32,015 bases of DNA from an uncultured delta proteobacterium (GTDB taxonomy: Bacteria; Myxococcota_A; Polyangia; Polyangiales; Ga0077539). A program made the translations under genes and the position numbers. This document shows positions 8,841-17,312 of the stretch, piece after piece; position 1 is the first letter of the stretch, and each line of letters begins with the position of its first letter. The stretch covers positions 1-32,015 of the forward strand of contig CAIOSS010000681.1 of NCBI GenBank assembly GCA_903860995.1, written 5' to 3'. The notes below the pieces were generated by a model. The model made no database searches. It was not told where the DNA came from and saw only the letters and a list, made by a program, of their open reading frames with translations.

Positions 8841-10037
8841 TCAGCGCTCCGACGCCGCCGCGGCCTTCGTCGCGTGCGGGAGGCCTGGCATGCCGACGGA
8901 GGGCGCCCACCGGGACTTCAACCGCAGCACCGGCGACTCGAAGAAGCGAAACGTGAACGACGCCACCGCCAGCGTGGCGAGCACCCACGCCGGGACCAGC
9001 AGCTCGAGCCCTGCGCGCGGGATCGCGAGCGGGCGCAGCAGCGCTGCGAGCGCGGTGCCCACGAGCACGTGCCAGATGTACATGCCGTAGCTGACGCGGC
9101 CGATGTGGCGCACGAGCGGGCGCGCGCACACGCTGCGGAGGAGGCCCTGCGGGTCTGTCGCGACGACCACGAAGACGCCGCCGCAGAGGGCGATCACGGT
9201 GTACCCGAGGGCCGAGAAGACCGCCCCGCCGCGCGCGGGCTCCCAGATGCCGAAGGGGGTCGCGACGAAGACCGCGAAGGTCGCGAGGGCCACCGCCGAC
9301 CATCGGGCCGCGGCGGCGCGCACGCGCTCCCACGCCGGCGCGGAGGTCGCCTGCACCGCGAGCCAGGCGCCCAGCGCGAGCCCGTCGAGGCGAAACGGGG
9401 TGAGGAGGTAGACGCCGTTCTCGCCCGCGTACGGCAGCGCGACCCAGCGGAGCAGCGGCGAGAGCGCCACGATGGCGACGCAGAGTCGCTCCAGCCCGCG
9501 GGCAGACAGGCCGCGCGCCGCGAAGGGCCAGAGGAGATAGAAGTGCTCCTCGATGGCGATGCTCCAGAGGATCGCCGCCGCCATGCCGGGGTAGTGCCCG
9601 ATGGCCTCGGGCACGTTGCCGAGGAAGCACAGCACCCGGGGCACGTCGTCGTCGTGGAGGTTGATGAGGTGCGCCGTGAGGTGCCACGCGTCGCGGTGCG
9701 CCTGCAGCGTCAGCAGCAGACCCACGTAGAGGAAATACAGCGGCATGATGCGCAGCGCGCGGCGGATCCAGAACGCGCTCAGCCCCTCCGTGGCGCGACC
9801 CTTCAGGAGGGTCCCGGTGACGAGGAAGCCGCTCAGCACGAAGAAGAGGTCGACGCCCACCCAGGCGCCGCGGCTCCAGCGCTCGAGCGCGGTGACGTAG
9901 TCCATCGGCAGCAGCGCCGGGGCGTGGAAGACCATCACCAGCAGCACCGCGACGGCACGCAGCGCGTCGAGGCCGGGCAGGTCACCGATGCGGCCCTTCG
10001 AATCCAGCGCAGGGAGGGACGTCGGCTCGGCAGCCAT
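8841..10037 (-). CDS. Acyltransferase 3 family (OafA/YrhL-like) membrane protein
   Basis: GLDALRAVAVLLVMVFH...VGVDLFFVLSGFLVTGTLL...ILWSIAIEEHFYLLWP. Confidence 0.9.
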   Translation of the reverse strand: MAAEPTSLPALDSKGRIGDLPGLDALRAVAVLLVMVFHAPALLPMDYVTALERWSRGAWVGVDLFFVLSGFLVTGTLLKGRATEGLSAFWIRRALRIMPLYFLYVGLLLTLQAHRDAWHLTAHLINLHDDDVPRVLCFLGNVPEAIGHYPGMAAAILWSIAIEEHFYLLWPFAARGLSARGLERLCVAIVALSPLLRWVALPYAGENGVYLLTPFRLDGLALGAWLAVQATSAPAWERVRAAAARWSAVALATFAVFVATPFGIWEPARGGAVFSALGYTVIALCGGVFVVVATDPQGLLRSVCARPLVRHIGRVSYGMYIWHVLVGTALAALLRPLAIPRAGLELLVPAWVLATLAVASFTFRFFESPVLRLKSRWAPSVGMPGLPHATKAAAASER

Positions 10038-10132
10038 CGAGGTCGGAGCGTAGTCGACGCGCCCGCGCGCCGAAAGGCGCGGCCGCCTTGAGAGAAATGT
10101 GAGCACTGTTCACTTTTCGGACGTGATTCACG

Positions 10133-10230
10133 AAGAGGTGGACGGCGAAGGCGGCGGGCGGCGCGCGCACCCAGGCGCGGCGGCTCGACGAGATCACCAC
10201 CGCGGCGTCCGACATCGTGCGCGACGAGGG
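10133..10230 (+). pseudogene. Possible TetR-type regulator N-terminal fragment
   Basis: Frame FTKRWTAKAAGGARTQARRLDEITTAASDIVRDEGI resembles a TetR N-terminus but lacks a start codon and a downstream HTH. Confidence 0.3.
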
Positions 10231-10368
10231 CATCGTCCCGGGACGCTCCCGCCAACGCCCGCGGGAGCGCGTACTGCAGATGACAGGCGATCCGGTAGCT
10301 GGAGCGGGTCCGTGCCGACACGGCTCTCGCAGCACTGCGCCGTCGCGTCGCCTGATCCCCCGGAAGGG

Positions 10369-10840
10369 TCAGCGCGTGCGGTCGTCCTGCCAGAGCAGCG
10401 TGCAGCTCGCCCGCGTGAAGTCGGTGCACCGCCCGTCGCCGCCGCCCGCGAAGCCGCCGTCGGGCGAGCAGATCAGCTCGCAGTCCGACGAGATCAGCGA
10501 GCTGAACTGATCGCAGCACTGCGGCGGGAGGTAGAAGACCGTCGCGCCGCGGTACGTGCACCGGTAGATCGAGCGGGGAGGGTTTCCCACGGGCTGACTC
10601 GCGGCGGTCGTGATGAGCGTCTGGACGCACGCGGGCGTCGCCGGGGGGGGCGTCGGCGGGCGTCGGCCGGTCCTCCGTGGCGGTGTCCGCCGTGGCGGTG
10701 TCCGCCGGAACGTCGGCGGCCCCGGCGTCGACGCAGCTCATGCGCCCACCCGAGTCGTTGGGGCACACCGCCACGGGGCCAACACCGCCGCCATCAGAGC
10801 AGGCGACGAACCCGACACCCAGCACGAAGAGCCACCGCAT
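10369..10840 (-). pseudogene. Small Cys-rich lipoprotein with a frameshift at a G8 tract
   Basis: N-terminus MRWLFVLGVGFVACSDGGG...TEDRPTPADAPP in one frame; C-terminus ATPACVQTLITTAASQPVGNPPRSIYRCTYRGATVFYLPPQCCDQFSSLISSDCELICSPDGGFAGGGDGRCTDFTRASCTLLWQDDRTR* in another. Frames meet at ggggggggc, 10643-10650. Confidence 0.65.
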
Positions 10841-10959
10841 CTGTCCACGCGACTCCCCTCCGCGGCGACGCGTCCTGTCGGCGGTCAGCGCCCCGCATCA
10901 GCGCTCGACGTCTTCGGCATGGAGCGCTGCTTCTTCGCGTCGAACTCCCCCAATGGACA

Positions 10960-11042
10960 AGGTCGGCGGTGGCGAGCGGCCGGGTGAGCGTGCTGCCCGA
11001 CGGCAACGTGGCGTACCGGGTGAAGTCGTCGCGCAGCGCGAG
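10960..11042 (+). mobile_element. IS91-family (Y2/transposase_32-like) transposase fragment truncated by repeat copy 3
   Basis: VASGRVSVLPDGNVAYRVKSSRSARR resembles the (G)R+..L.DGr.aYr+K segment of IS91-like transposases; ends at 11043. Confidence 0.45.
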
Positions 11043-11169
11043 GCGCATAGGGCGTCCAATGGGGCACCCCCCGCCCGGCACGGATTCGCTCGGGTTTACA
11101 GAGAACCCATGATCAGCAGGACACCGTCCCGCGAGCGCTGCCAGAAGCGTCCCTGGACGCCGCCTTGGC
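11043..11169 (+). repeat. ~125-bp structured dispersed repeat, copy 3
   Basis: gcgcatagggcgtccaatggggcaccccccgcccggcacggattcgctcgggtttacagagaacccatgatcagcaggacaccgtcccgcgagcgctgccagaagcgtccctggacgccgccttggc. Confidence 0.93.
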
Positions 11170-11734
11170 CACGGTGATCTTCGCCGTGTGCTCGATGATC
11201 TCCGTGCGCATCACGCCGGTCATCGGGTCGTCGCAAAGCACGACGCTGCCGTGCCGCGCCAGCATGAACGCCTCGCACCCCGTGGCCACCACCGCCGCCA
11301 CCGCGTCGGGCACGTCGGAGGTCGTCGGCGACGCGTACGGCACCGTCGGCACGCGGCCCATCGCGAAGAGAATCTCCGGCACCACCGGCGGGTCGAGCCC
11401 CCAGCCCGCCGCCGTGAGCCCCACCGCGGCCGGCGGGTGCGCGTGCACCCCGCACGCGAGCCCCGGCCGCTGCGCGTAGAGCGCGAGGTGCAGCTTCAGC
11501 TCCGTCGAGGCCTTAGCCCCCGCGGATGACCCGCCCGGCCAGGTCGAGCAGCACCAGGTCGCCCTCGCGGAGCATCCCCTGGTGCACGCCCGACGGCGTG
11601 CAGAGCAGCCGGCCGTCACCGACGCGCGCGGACAGGTTGCCGTCCGTGGGCCCGATCAGCCCGCGCTCATAGAGCACCCGCGCGGCGTCGCAGAGGGCCT
11701 TGCGCAACGCGGGCTCGGTGACGGGTGGGCGCAT
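11170..11734 (-). pseudogene. Class II aldolase/adducin-family protein, frameshifted and C-terminally truncated by repeat copy 3
   Basis: MRPPVTEPALRKALCDAARVLYERGLIGPTDGNLSARVGDGRLLCTPSG...RVIRGG* then another frame AKASTELKLHLALYAQRPGLACGVHAHPPAAV...FMLARHGSVVLCDDPMTGVMRTEIIEHTAKITVA|repeat. Frame break at a G5 run (~11518-11523). Confidence 0.8.
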
Positions 11735-11749
11735 CGCGCGGCACCTCGA

Positions 11750-13717
11750 TCACAACTCCGTGGCGGCCTCGGTGTCGGCGCCAGACCCGCCCCGCAGGCG
11801 CATCGCGAGCACCAGGATGACCACCATGAGCCCGCCCTGCAGGTCGCTCACATACTCCGGCAGCGCGACGCCCGCGGCGGCCCCCGCGAGGCTCAGCACC
11901 ACCCAACCGAGCATCGCGCGGTGCACCATCATCGCGCCCACCGCGGATGACACCGCCGTCAGCAGCATGTCGTTGACGAGCACCGCGTGCACCGGCGTCT
12001 CGAGCTGCGCCGCGAACACCCGGTTGACCAGCGAGGCCACCGCGATGGCCACGAAGGCCCCGACCACCCGGTGCCCGATGCTGTTCTGGAGCAGCCGGCG
12101 GCGGGCCAGCACGATCATCGCGGTGAGCACCGCCACCACGATGCCCTCGTACAAGATCAGGTCGTCGTGCGTGAGCTGGCCCGGACCGCCCGGCTGCAGG
12201 TGCGGCACCGCGGCCAGCACCGCGCCGAACACCAGCACCACTGAGAAGAAGGCGGTGCGCGAGCCCGCGCCGACGGCGAGGTCCTGGTCGCGCTCGAGCT
12301 GACGCAGGCGGTCCTGCGCCGCGCGGCGCGCCTCGAGCCGGGTGCCGAGGGCGTCGAGCTTCGCCGCCAGGTCGGGCCGGTCGCCGCCGATCTCCGCCAG
12401 CGTCGTGCGCGCGGCGTCCTCGCTCTCGTTCCGTAGATTCACCTCGAACATGCGCTCGAGGCAGACGCCCATGCCCGCCCGCGCGTCCGGGTTGTCGGGC
12501 CACTCGCGCAGCGCCTGCGCGAACCCGAACCGACACTCTGTCAGCAGCGTGTGCAGGCGCCGCCGATCGTCCGGCGTCTCCGCGGCGGCGAGCGGCCCCA
12601 GGGCCTCCGCCAGGCGGGCCGCGGCGGTCGCGCCCAGGGCCGTCGACGCGCGGTGCCGGAGGTAGTCGGTCACCGCCTGGCGAAACGCCAGCACCGTCGG
12701 GTACCGCTCCGACGGGTTCGCCCGCGTGGCCCGGTTGCAGATCGTCGCGAGCTCCGTCGGGACGTCGTCGCCGTAGACGTACGGCTCCGAGCGCAGCGCC
12801 GCGACCACGACCAGCGAGAGCGTCGCGCCGCTGTGCCGCGGCACTCCGGTGACCACGCAGTGCAGCGTCGCGCCGAGGAGGTAGACGTCCGAGCGGGCGT
12901 CCATGGAGTCGGCGCCGTCGCCGATCATCTCCGGCGCGAGGTAGCCGGGGGTGCCCGCCACCGCGGCGCCCTGCGTCCGCGCGCAGCCGTCGGGCCCGGT
13001 GCGCAGCGCGATGCCCCAGTCGCAGAGGTACACCTCCCCGTACTCGCCGATCATCACGTTCTCGGGCTTGATGTCCCGGTGCAGCACGCCGTGGCGGTGC
13101 GCGAAGTGCACGGCGTTGCAGACCTGCACCAGCACCTCGAGGTGCGCCACGAGGCGGTCGTCCGAGAAGGTCTCGAGGCGCGACCAGTACGGGTGCGCCG
13201 CGTCGCGCACGAGGTCGTACCAGGCCACCCCGACCACCCGCTTCATCACCAGCACCGGGAGCCCGTCCGGGCCGACGCCCAGCGCGTGCACCGGGACGAT
13301 GTTCGGGTGCTCGAGCGAGCCCATCAGCACCGCCTCGCCCATCAGCGCGTTGGCGGCGACGAGCCCGCCGTCGGGCCGCGCGATCTTCACCGCGACGTCG
13401 CGCTCGAGCGACTGCTGCCAGGCGCGATGTACGGTCCCCATGCCGCCCTTGCCGAGCACGCCGAGCAGCACGATGTCGGGGTCGGAGTCGAGCGCCGCAT
13501 CGACCGGTCGAGGGACCACGGAGAGCATCGGGAGCCGTTGGCCGCTCGGCGACGCCGGCGCGGTCTCCGACGAGGACGCCGGCGCGGGGGCCATCGACAC
13601 GAAGCGCCGCGTCGCGCTGTGGGCGTCGAAGGGCGCGTCGGCGAGGCCCAGCGCGCGCAGAGACTCTTGCAGCCCGCCCGCGTGAACCGAACCGCCGTCA
13701 CCAGACCCTTCGTGCAT
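11750..13717 (-). CDS. PknB-like Ser/Thr protein kinase with C-terminal polytopic membrane domain
   Basis: LGKGGMGTVHRAWQQSLERDVAVKIAR...VLHRDIKPENVMIGEYGEVYLCDWGIAL...GTPGYLAPEM; C-terminal hydrophobic helices (TAFFSVVLVFGAVLAAV...IVVAVLTAMIVLA...LLTAVSSAVGAMMV...GLMVVILVLAM). Confidence 0.92.
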   Translation of the reverse strand: MHEGSGDGGSVHAGGLQESLRALGLADAPFDAHSATRRFVSMAPAPASSSETAPASPSGQRLPMLSVVPRPVDAALDSDPDIVLLGVLGKGGMGTVHRAWQQSLERDVAVKIARPDGGLVAANALMGEAVLMGSLEHPNIVPVHALGVGPDGLPVLVMKRVVGVAWYDLVRDAAHPYWSRLETFSDDRLVAHLEVLVQVCNAVHFAHRHGVLHRDIKPENVMIGEYGEVYLCDWGIALRTGPDGCARTQGAAVAGTPGYLAPEMIGDGADSMDARSDVYLLGATLHCVVTGVPRHSGATLSLVVVAALRSEPYVYGDDVPTELATICNRATRANPSERYPTVLAFRQAVTDYLRHRASTALGATAAARLAEALGPLAAAETPDDRRRLHTLLTECRFGFAQALREWPDNPDARAGMGVCLERMFEVNLRNESEDAARTTLAEIGGDRPDLAAKLDALGTRLEARRAAQDRLRQLERDQDLAVGAGSRTAFFSVVLVFGAVLAAVPHLQPGGPGQLTHDDLILYEGIVVAVLTAMIVLARRRLLQNSIGHRVVGAFVAIAVASLVNRVFAAQLETPVHAVLVNDMLLTAVSSAVGAMMVHRAMLGWVVLSLAGAAAGVALPEYVSDLQGGLMVVILVLAMRLRGGSGADTEAATEL

Positions 13718-13882
13718 CGCCGTCCGCGTGAATGTCGCACGGCGACGCCCGCCGTGTCGCCTGTGCGCGCACCTCGTCCGGAAGGACGTCCGGCGCGCGC
13801 GGGCGTTGCGTGGGCGCGAGGCCGTCGCCCATGGTGGGGAAGGTCGCGGGCTCATGGCCCGACGCGAAAGGTACGATCGCTG

Positions 13883-14077
13883 ATGGCGCGCGAAGACCGC
13901 GTACGGTTCCCAGGGCGAACCCTGTTTCTCACCGAAGACCCGTCGCTGCTGGCGCAACAGCTCCAGGGGGTCGACCTCGCGTGGGACCCGGCGCGCCCGC
14001 TCGTCGACAACATCTCCACCGACGAGATCACCCCCGGGTGGGTCTGCTACCACTACGATGAGACCCTCGCGGAGTAG
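13883..14077 (+). pseudogene. Aconitase/hydratase-family N-terminal fragment truncated at repeat copy 4
   Basis: MAREDRVRFPGRTLFLTEDPSLLAQQLQGVDLAWDPARPLVDNISTDEITPGWVCYHYDETLAE*; the stop falls at the repeat boundary. Confidence 0.6.
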
Positions 14078-14201
14078 CGCATAGGGCGTTCAATGGGGCA
14101 CCCCCGCCCGGCACGGATTCGCTCGGGTTTACAGAGAACCCATGATCAGCAGGACACCGTCTCGCGAGCGCTGCCAAGAGCTCCCGGGACGCCGCCTTGG
14201 C
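14077..14201 (+). repeat. ~125-bp structured dispersed repeat, copy 4
   Basis: gcgcatagggcgttcaatggggcacccccgcccggcacggattcgctcgggtttacagagaacccatgatcagcaggacaccgtctcgcgagcgctgccaagagctcccgggacgccgccttggc. Confidence 0.93.
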
Positions 14202-14388
14202 GATCCAGACGGCGGTGGGGTTCGTGGGCACCGTCGACTCGCGCACGACCATCACGCCGCGCTTCGCGTCGACCACGCCGGGCGCCGCGGAGACCCGCCG
14301 CGTCGCGCAGAACTGGGTCGATCAGGCGCTGAAGTCATCCGTGTTCCTGCCGACGGTCTCGCTGTCGCTGGGGTACCGGCTCTTCTGA
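14202..14388 (+). pseudogene. C-terminal fragment of a probable outer-membrane/beta-barrel protein
   Basis: AIQTAVGFVGTVDSRTTITPRFASTTPGAAETRRVAQNWVDQALKSSVFLPTVSLSLGYRLF*; C-terminal SLSLGYRLF (terminal Phe) is typical of OMP barrels. No start other than within the repeat. Confidence 0.45.
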
Positions 14389-14465
14389 CGGGCGTCTGGC
14401 CGGGTGAAGCCGCTTGCGCGCGGCGCCGAGTCGATGTCAGCAGTCAGTGCCTCCCACCCCGTTAG

Positions 14466-15254
14466 ATGCCCTGCAAGATCTGCCGCGCGCCCGCGGACTA
14501 CTTCGACGCCGTCGACTTCGCCAAGAACTGCTGCGAGCTCGCGGGGGTCGTGCTGCCCCGCACCGGTCGTACGGTCACGTACCTTCGGTGCGGCGCGTGC
14601 GGGTTCATCTTCACCACGTACTGCGACGCCTTCACCCCCGTGGACTTCGCGCGCGAGATCTACAACGACGACTACGCGCGGGTCGACCCGCTGTACCGGT
14701 CGATCCGCCCGGCGGCCAACGCGCGCCTGCTGCGCGAGGTACTCGCCGACGCGTGGGGCCTCGCCGCGCCGCCGCGCCTGCTCGACTACGGCGCGGGCGC
14801 CGGCGTGATCGCCGGTCTGCTCGGCGACCGCGCCGTGGTGCGCAGCTACGACCCGTTCTCCGCGGAGCACGCGGCGCGGCCCGAGGCGCGCTCGGAGATC
14901 GTGTTCTCCGCCGAGGTCATCGAGCACGTCACGGACCCCCTCGCGACGCTCGGCGCGATGCGCGACCTGCTCGCGCCCGGCGGCATGATTCTCTTCTCGA
15001 CGATGATGGCGCCCGCCGACGTCGCCGTGGTGCGCGCGGCATGGTGGTACATCAGCCCCCGCAACGGGCACGTCAGCATCTACACGCACCGCGCGCTCGA
15101 GGTCGCCTGCGCGCAGACCGCGCTCCGCTACACCCCGCTCAGCGTCGAGTGGCACCTCGCCGAGCACCGCGACGCGCCGTGCGCCGTGCTCGACCGCGCC
15201 GCGCTCGGCGCCATCGTCGCGCGCCTGCCCACGGGCTTCGTCGTCGTCGAGTGA
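14466..15254 (+). CDS. Class I SAM-dependent methyltransferase with N-terminal Cys cluster
   Basis: MPCKICRAP...LRCGACGFIF...LLDYGAGAGVIAGLL...VFSAEVIEHVTDPLATLGAMRDLLAPGGMILFSTMM. Confidence 0.88.
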   Translation: MPCKICRAPADYFDAVDFAKNCCELAGVVLPRTGRTVTYLRCGACGFIFTTYCDAFTPVDFAREIYNDDYARVDPLYRSIRPAANARLLREVLADAWGLAAPPRLLDYGAGAGVIAGLLGDRAVVRSYDPFSAEHAARPEARSEIVFSAEVIEHVTDPLATLGAMRDLLAPGGMILFSTMMAPADVAVVRAAWWYISPRNGHVSIYTHRALEVACAQTALRYTPLSVEWHLAEHRDAPCAVLDRAALGAIVARLPTGFVVVE

Positions 15255-15269
15255 AGGGCGGGCGAGACG

Positions 15270-15584
15270 GTGCAGTTTCGGCCGCGAGGCCACAGCATGG
15301 TCGGCGAGATCTCGAGCGGCGACCTCTGCACGGTGGCGGTGCTCGCGGCGGGCGACATCGTCCTGTGCCGCGTGCACGGCAACCAGTACCTGCACCTGGT
15401 GAAGGCGATCCAGGGCGAGCGCTTCCAGATAGGCAACAACCGCGGCGGCATCAACGGCTGGATCACCCGTCGACAGATCTTCGGTCGCCTGCTCGCGGTC
15501 GAGCCGGGACGCGCGCGCGCCGGCTCGCCATCGCGCCTCGCGGCACACCGCGAGGCCTCGGGCGCTTCGCCAAGGCGCGGTTGA
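15270..15584 (+). CDS. S24/S26 (signal-peptidase/LexA-like) family peptidase-like protein
   Basis: FRPRGHSMVGEISSGDLCTVAVLAAGDIVLCRVHGNQYLHLVKAIQGERFQIGNNRGGINGW; RGHSM and GDIVL...KAI motifs. GTG start. Confidence 0.65.
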   Translation: MQFRPRGHSMVGEISSGDLCTVAVLAAGDIVLCRVHGNQYLHLVKAIQGERFQIGNNRGGINGWITRRQIFGRLLAVEPGRARAGSPSRLAAHREASGASPRRG

Positions 15585-15697
15585 ACGAAGCCGCGGAGCC
15601 TCCGGGCGGCCGGCAGTCGTCGATGTGGGAAGAGGGTTGGCCATCGATCCACGGCTGCACCCGCCGCGGGGCAGTCGATGGCGGCCCCCACGGGCCG

Positions 15698-16054
15698 CTA
15701 CCCGAGGCGCTTACCCTCCTCGGTATTCAGCAGGTCCAGCGGGCTGCGCAGCGTCGCGCGACGCGCCTCGGAGAGGTGCGTGTAGCGGGCCGTGCTCTGG
15801 AGCGACCGATGCCCCAACAGGATCTGCACGGTGCGCAGGTCGGTGCCGATCTCCAGCAGATGGGTCGCGAACGCGTGACGCGGGAGGTGGGGATAGACGC
15901 GGAGCTTGAGGCCCGCGCGCTCGACCGCCGCCCGCAGGGAGAGCTTCACCGCCGCGCGCGTCAGCGCATTGCCCCGGGCCGGAACATAGAGACTGGCGAA
16001 CAGCAACTTCCCCTTCGGACGACTCTCTCGCCAGTAGGTGCGGAGCGACTACCT
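15698..16054 (-). pseudogene. Tyrosine recombinase C-terminal remnant
   Basis: [21 protein letters not shown]...[79 protein letters not shown] keeps the C-terminal catalytic motifs; the frame is closed upstream (TAG), so the N-terminus is missing. Confidence 0.8.
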
Positions 16055-16210
16055 TGTCTGCGATTTTCGCCCTGCTACTCGTCATCGGGAGTTCCCGACC
16101 CATCGTGGGAGGAGTTCGCTTGCACCGGGCGATGGGTCACCGTAGGCACAGAGGGTGTTGTGCTGCCCTGAGGGGTCACATCCCTTCGTTTTATCGGAGG
16201 CTAAGGCGCG

Positions 16211-17173
16211 TTGAACTTCTGGCTCGAGCAGAGCGGCCATCGCATTTTCGTCAGCCCTGTGGGCGTGCTCGTCGGCCGCGATGCGTGTTGCGACGTGGTG
16301 CTGTTGGCGCCGCAGATCAGCCGACGGCACGCGCTCCTTCGTGCGACCGACGACGGCCTCGAGATGTTGACCTTCGGACGACACCCGACGCGACTCAACG
16401 GTGACCCCTGCGCTCCCTCGGTCTGGGTGCAGTTCGGCGACGAGATCGACTTCTGCGGACAGGTGTTCAGGGTGGTGCCTGGCGCCGCTCCGAGAGGTTC
16501 AGAGCCCGATCTTTCCTGGGGCATCGAGCGCTGCGCGGGGGTGCTGTTTCCCCTTTCCGAGCAGACTGTTCGCGTCGGCGGATCGGCGAGCGACGACCTC
16601 GTCATCGTCGGCTGGGAGCCCTCGGTGTTTCTCATCCATCGGGTGGCCAACGGCGTCGTGCTCGAGGCCATGAGGGATGGCATCGTCCGCGGGGTACCAC
16701 TGCCCGCCGGGGAGTGCGTGACGCTCGCTTCCGGCGATCGCATCGCATACATGGGGCAATCCCTCAAGGTCATCGCGCTTCCACGCGATCCGACCACGAT
16801 CACCGAAACGATGCTCGGCGCTGACCTCGCCACGGGCGTCGAGCTGTTGTTTCTCCCCATCGGCGGGCGGCTCACCGTGCGCTACGGGTCGCGCGTGTGT
16901 GCGGTGTACCTGCCCGAGCGCCGCTGTGACCTCATCGCGTCGCTCCTGCGTCCGGGGACTAACCTCGCGTGCGGCGATCCGATCCCCGTGGCAGTGCTCG
17001 TCGAGCGCATCTGGCCGGGCGGCAACCAGACCCGCATTGACCTCAACACACTGATCTTTCGTACCCGAAAAGACCTCTTGAGGAGCGAGATCGACGGAGC
17101 CACGCTCATCGAGCGAACGGGCGGTGGCGTGCGCCTTCGACTCGCCGCGGGCGCTCCCGTGGACATCGTGTAG
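16211..17173 (+). CDS. FHA-domain protein with C-terminal OmpR/PhoB-type winged-helix DNA-binding domain
   Basis: VGVLVGRDACCDVVLLAPQISRRHALLRATDDGLEML...HPTRLNG is an FHA signature; C-terminus VLVERIWPGGNQTRIDLNTLIFRTRKDLLRSEIDGATLIERTGGGVRLRL is Trans_reg_C-like. TTG start at 16211. Confidence 0.75.
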   Translation: MNFWLEQSGHRIFVSPVGVLVGRDACCDVVLLAPQISRRHALLRATDDGLEMLTFGRHPTRLNGDPCAPSVWVQFGDEIDFCGQVFRVVPGAAPRGSEPDLSWGIERCAGVLFPLSEQTVRVGGSASDDLVIVGWEPSVFLIHRVANGVVLEAMRDGIVRGVPLPAGECVTLASGDRIAYMGQSLKVIALPRDPTTITETMLGADLATGVELLFLPIGGRLTVRYGSRVCAVYLPERRCDLIASLLRPGTNLACGDPIPVAVLVERIWPGGNQTRIDLNTLIFRTRKDLLRSEIDGATLIERTGGGVRLRLAAGAPVDIV

Positions 17174-17202
17174 AAGCCGTCGGAAGTGCCGGTGCAGCCC
17201 GC

Positions 17203-17221
17203 GGTGATATCGCGGTGACAT
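17203..17221 (-). promoter_or_regulatory. Shared 19-bp motif, copy A: ATGTCACCGCGATATCACC (minus strand)
   Basis: Plus strand GGTGATATCGCGGTGACAT; ends 92 nt before the ATG at 17313. One mismatch to copy C. Confidence 0.75.
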
Positions 17222-17312
17222 AGACCGCGACGAAGTCGCCCGGCTATGTCTTCGATGCCGCCCCGCAGCCGCAGGGGCGCATTCGTCTCCCTCTGCACCC
17301 GAGAACATCACC

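Noticed and set aside
2951-14201. Conserved micro-ORF MISRTPSRERCQELPGRRLG on the + strand of the repeat.
   Set aside because: Copies 1, 2 and 4 keep the frame, but copy 3 shifts frame and the reading never continues into a recognisable protein. Secondary-structure constraint explains the conservation better.
6580-14217. 16-bp identity GATCCAGACGGCGGTG at 6580-6595 and directly after repeat copy 4 at 14202-14217.
   Set aside because: In a 32-kb GC-rich window, a 16-mer match is expected by chance within an order of magnitude; flanks do not extend the homology.
16097-16138. 9-bp inverted repeat GACCCATCG...CGATGGGTC upstream of the FHA regulator.
   Set aside because: Kept only as a note: 24-bp spacing and no second occurrence in the window; may be an autoregulatory site but is unsupported.
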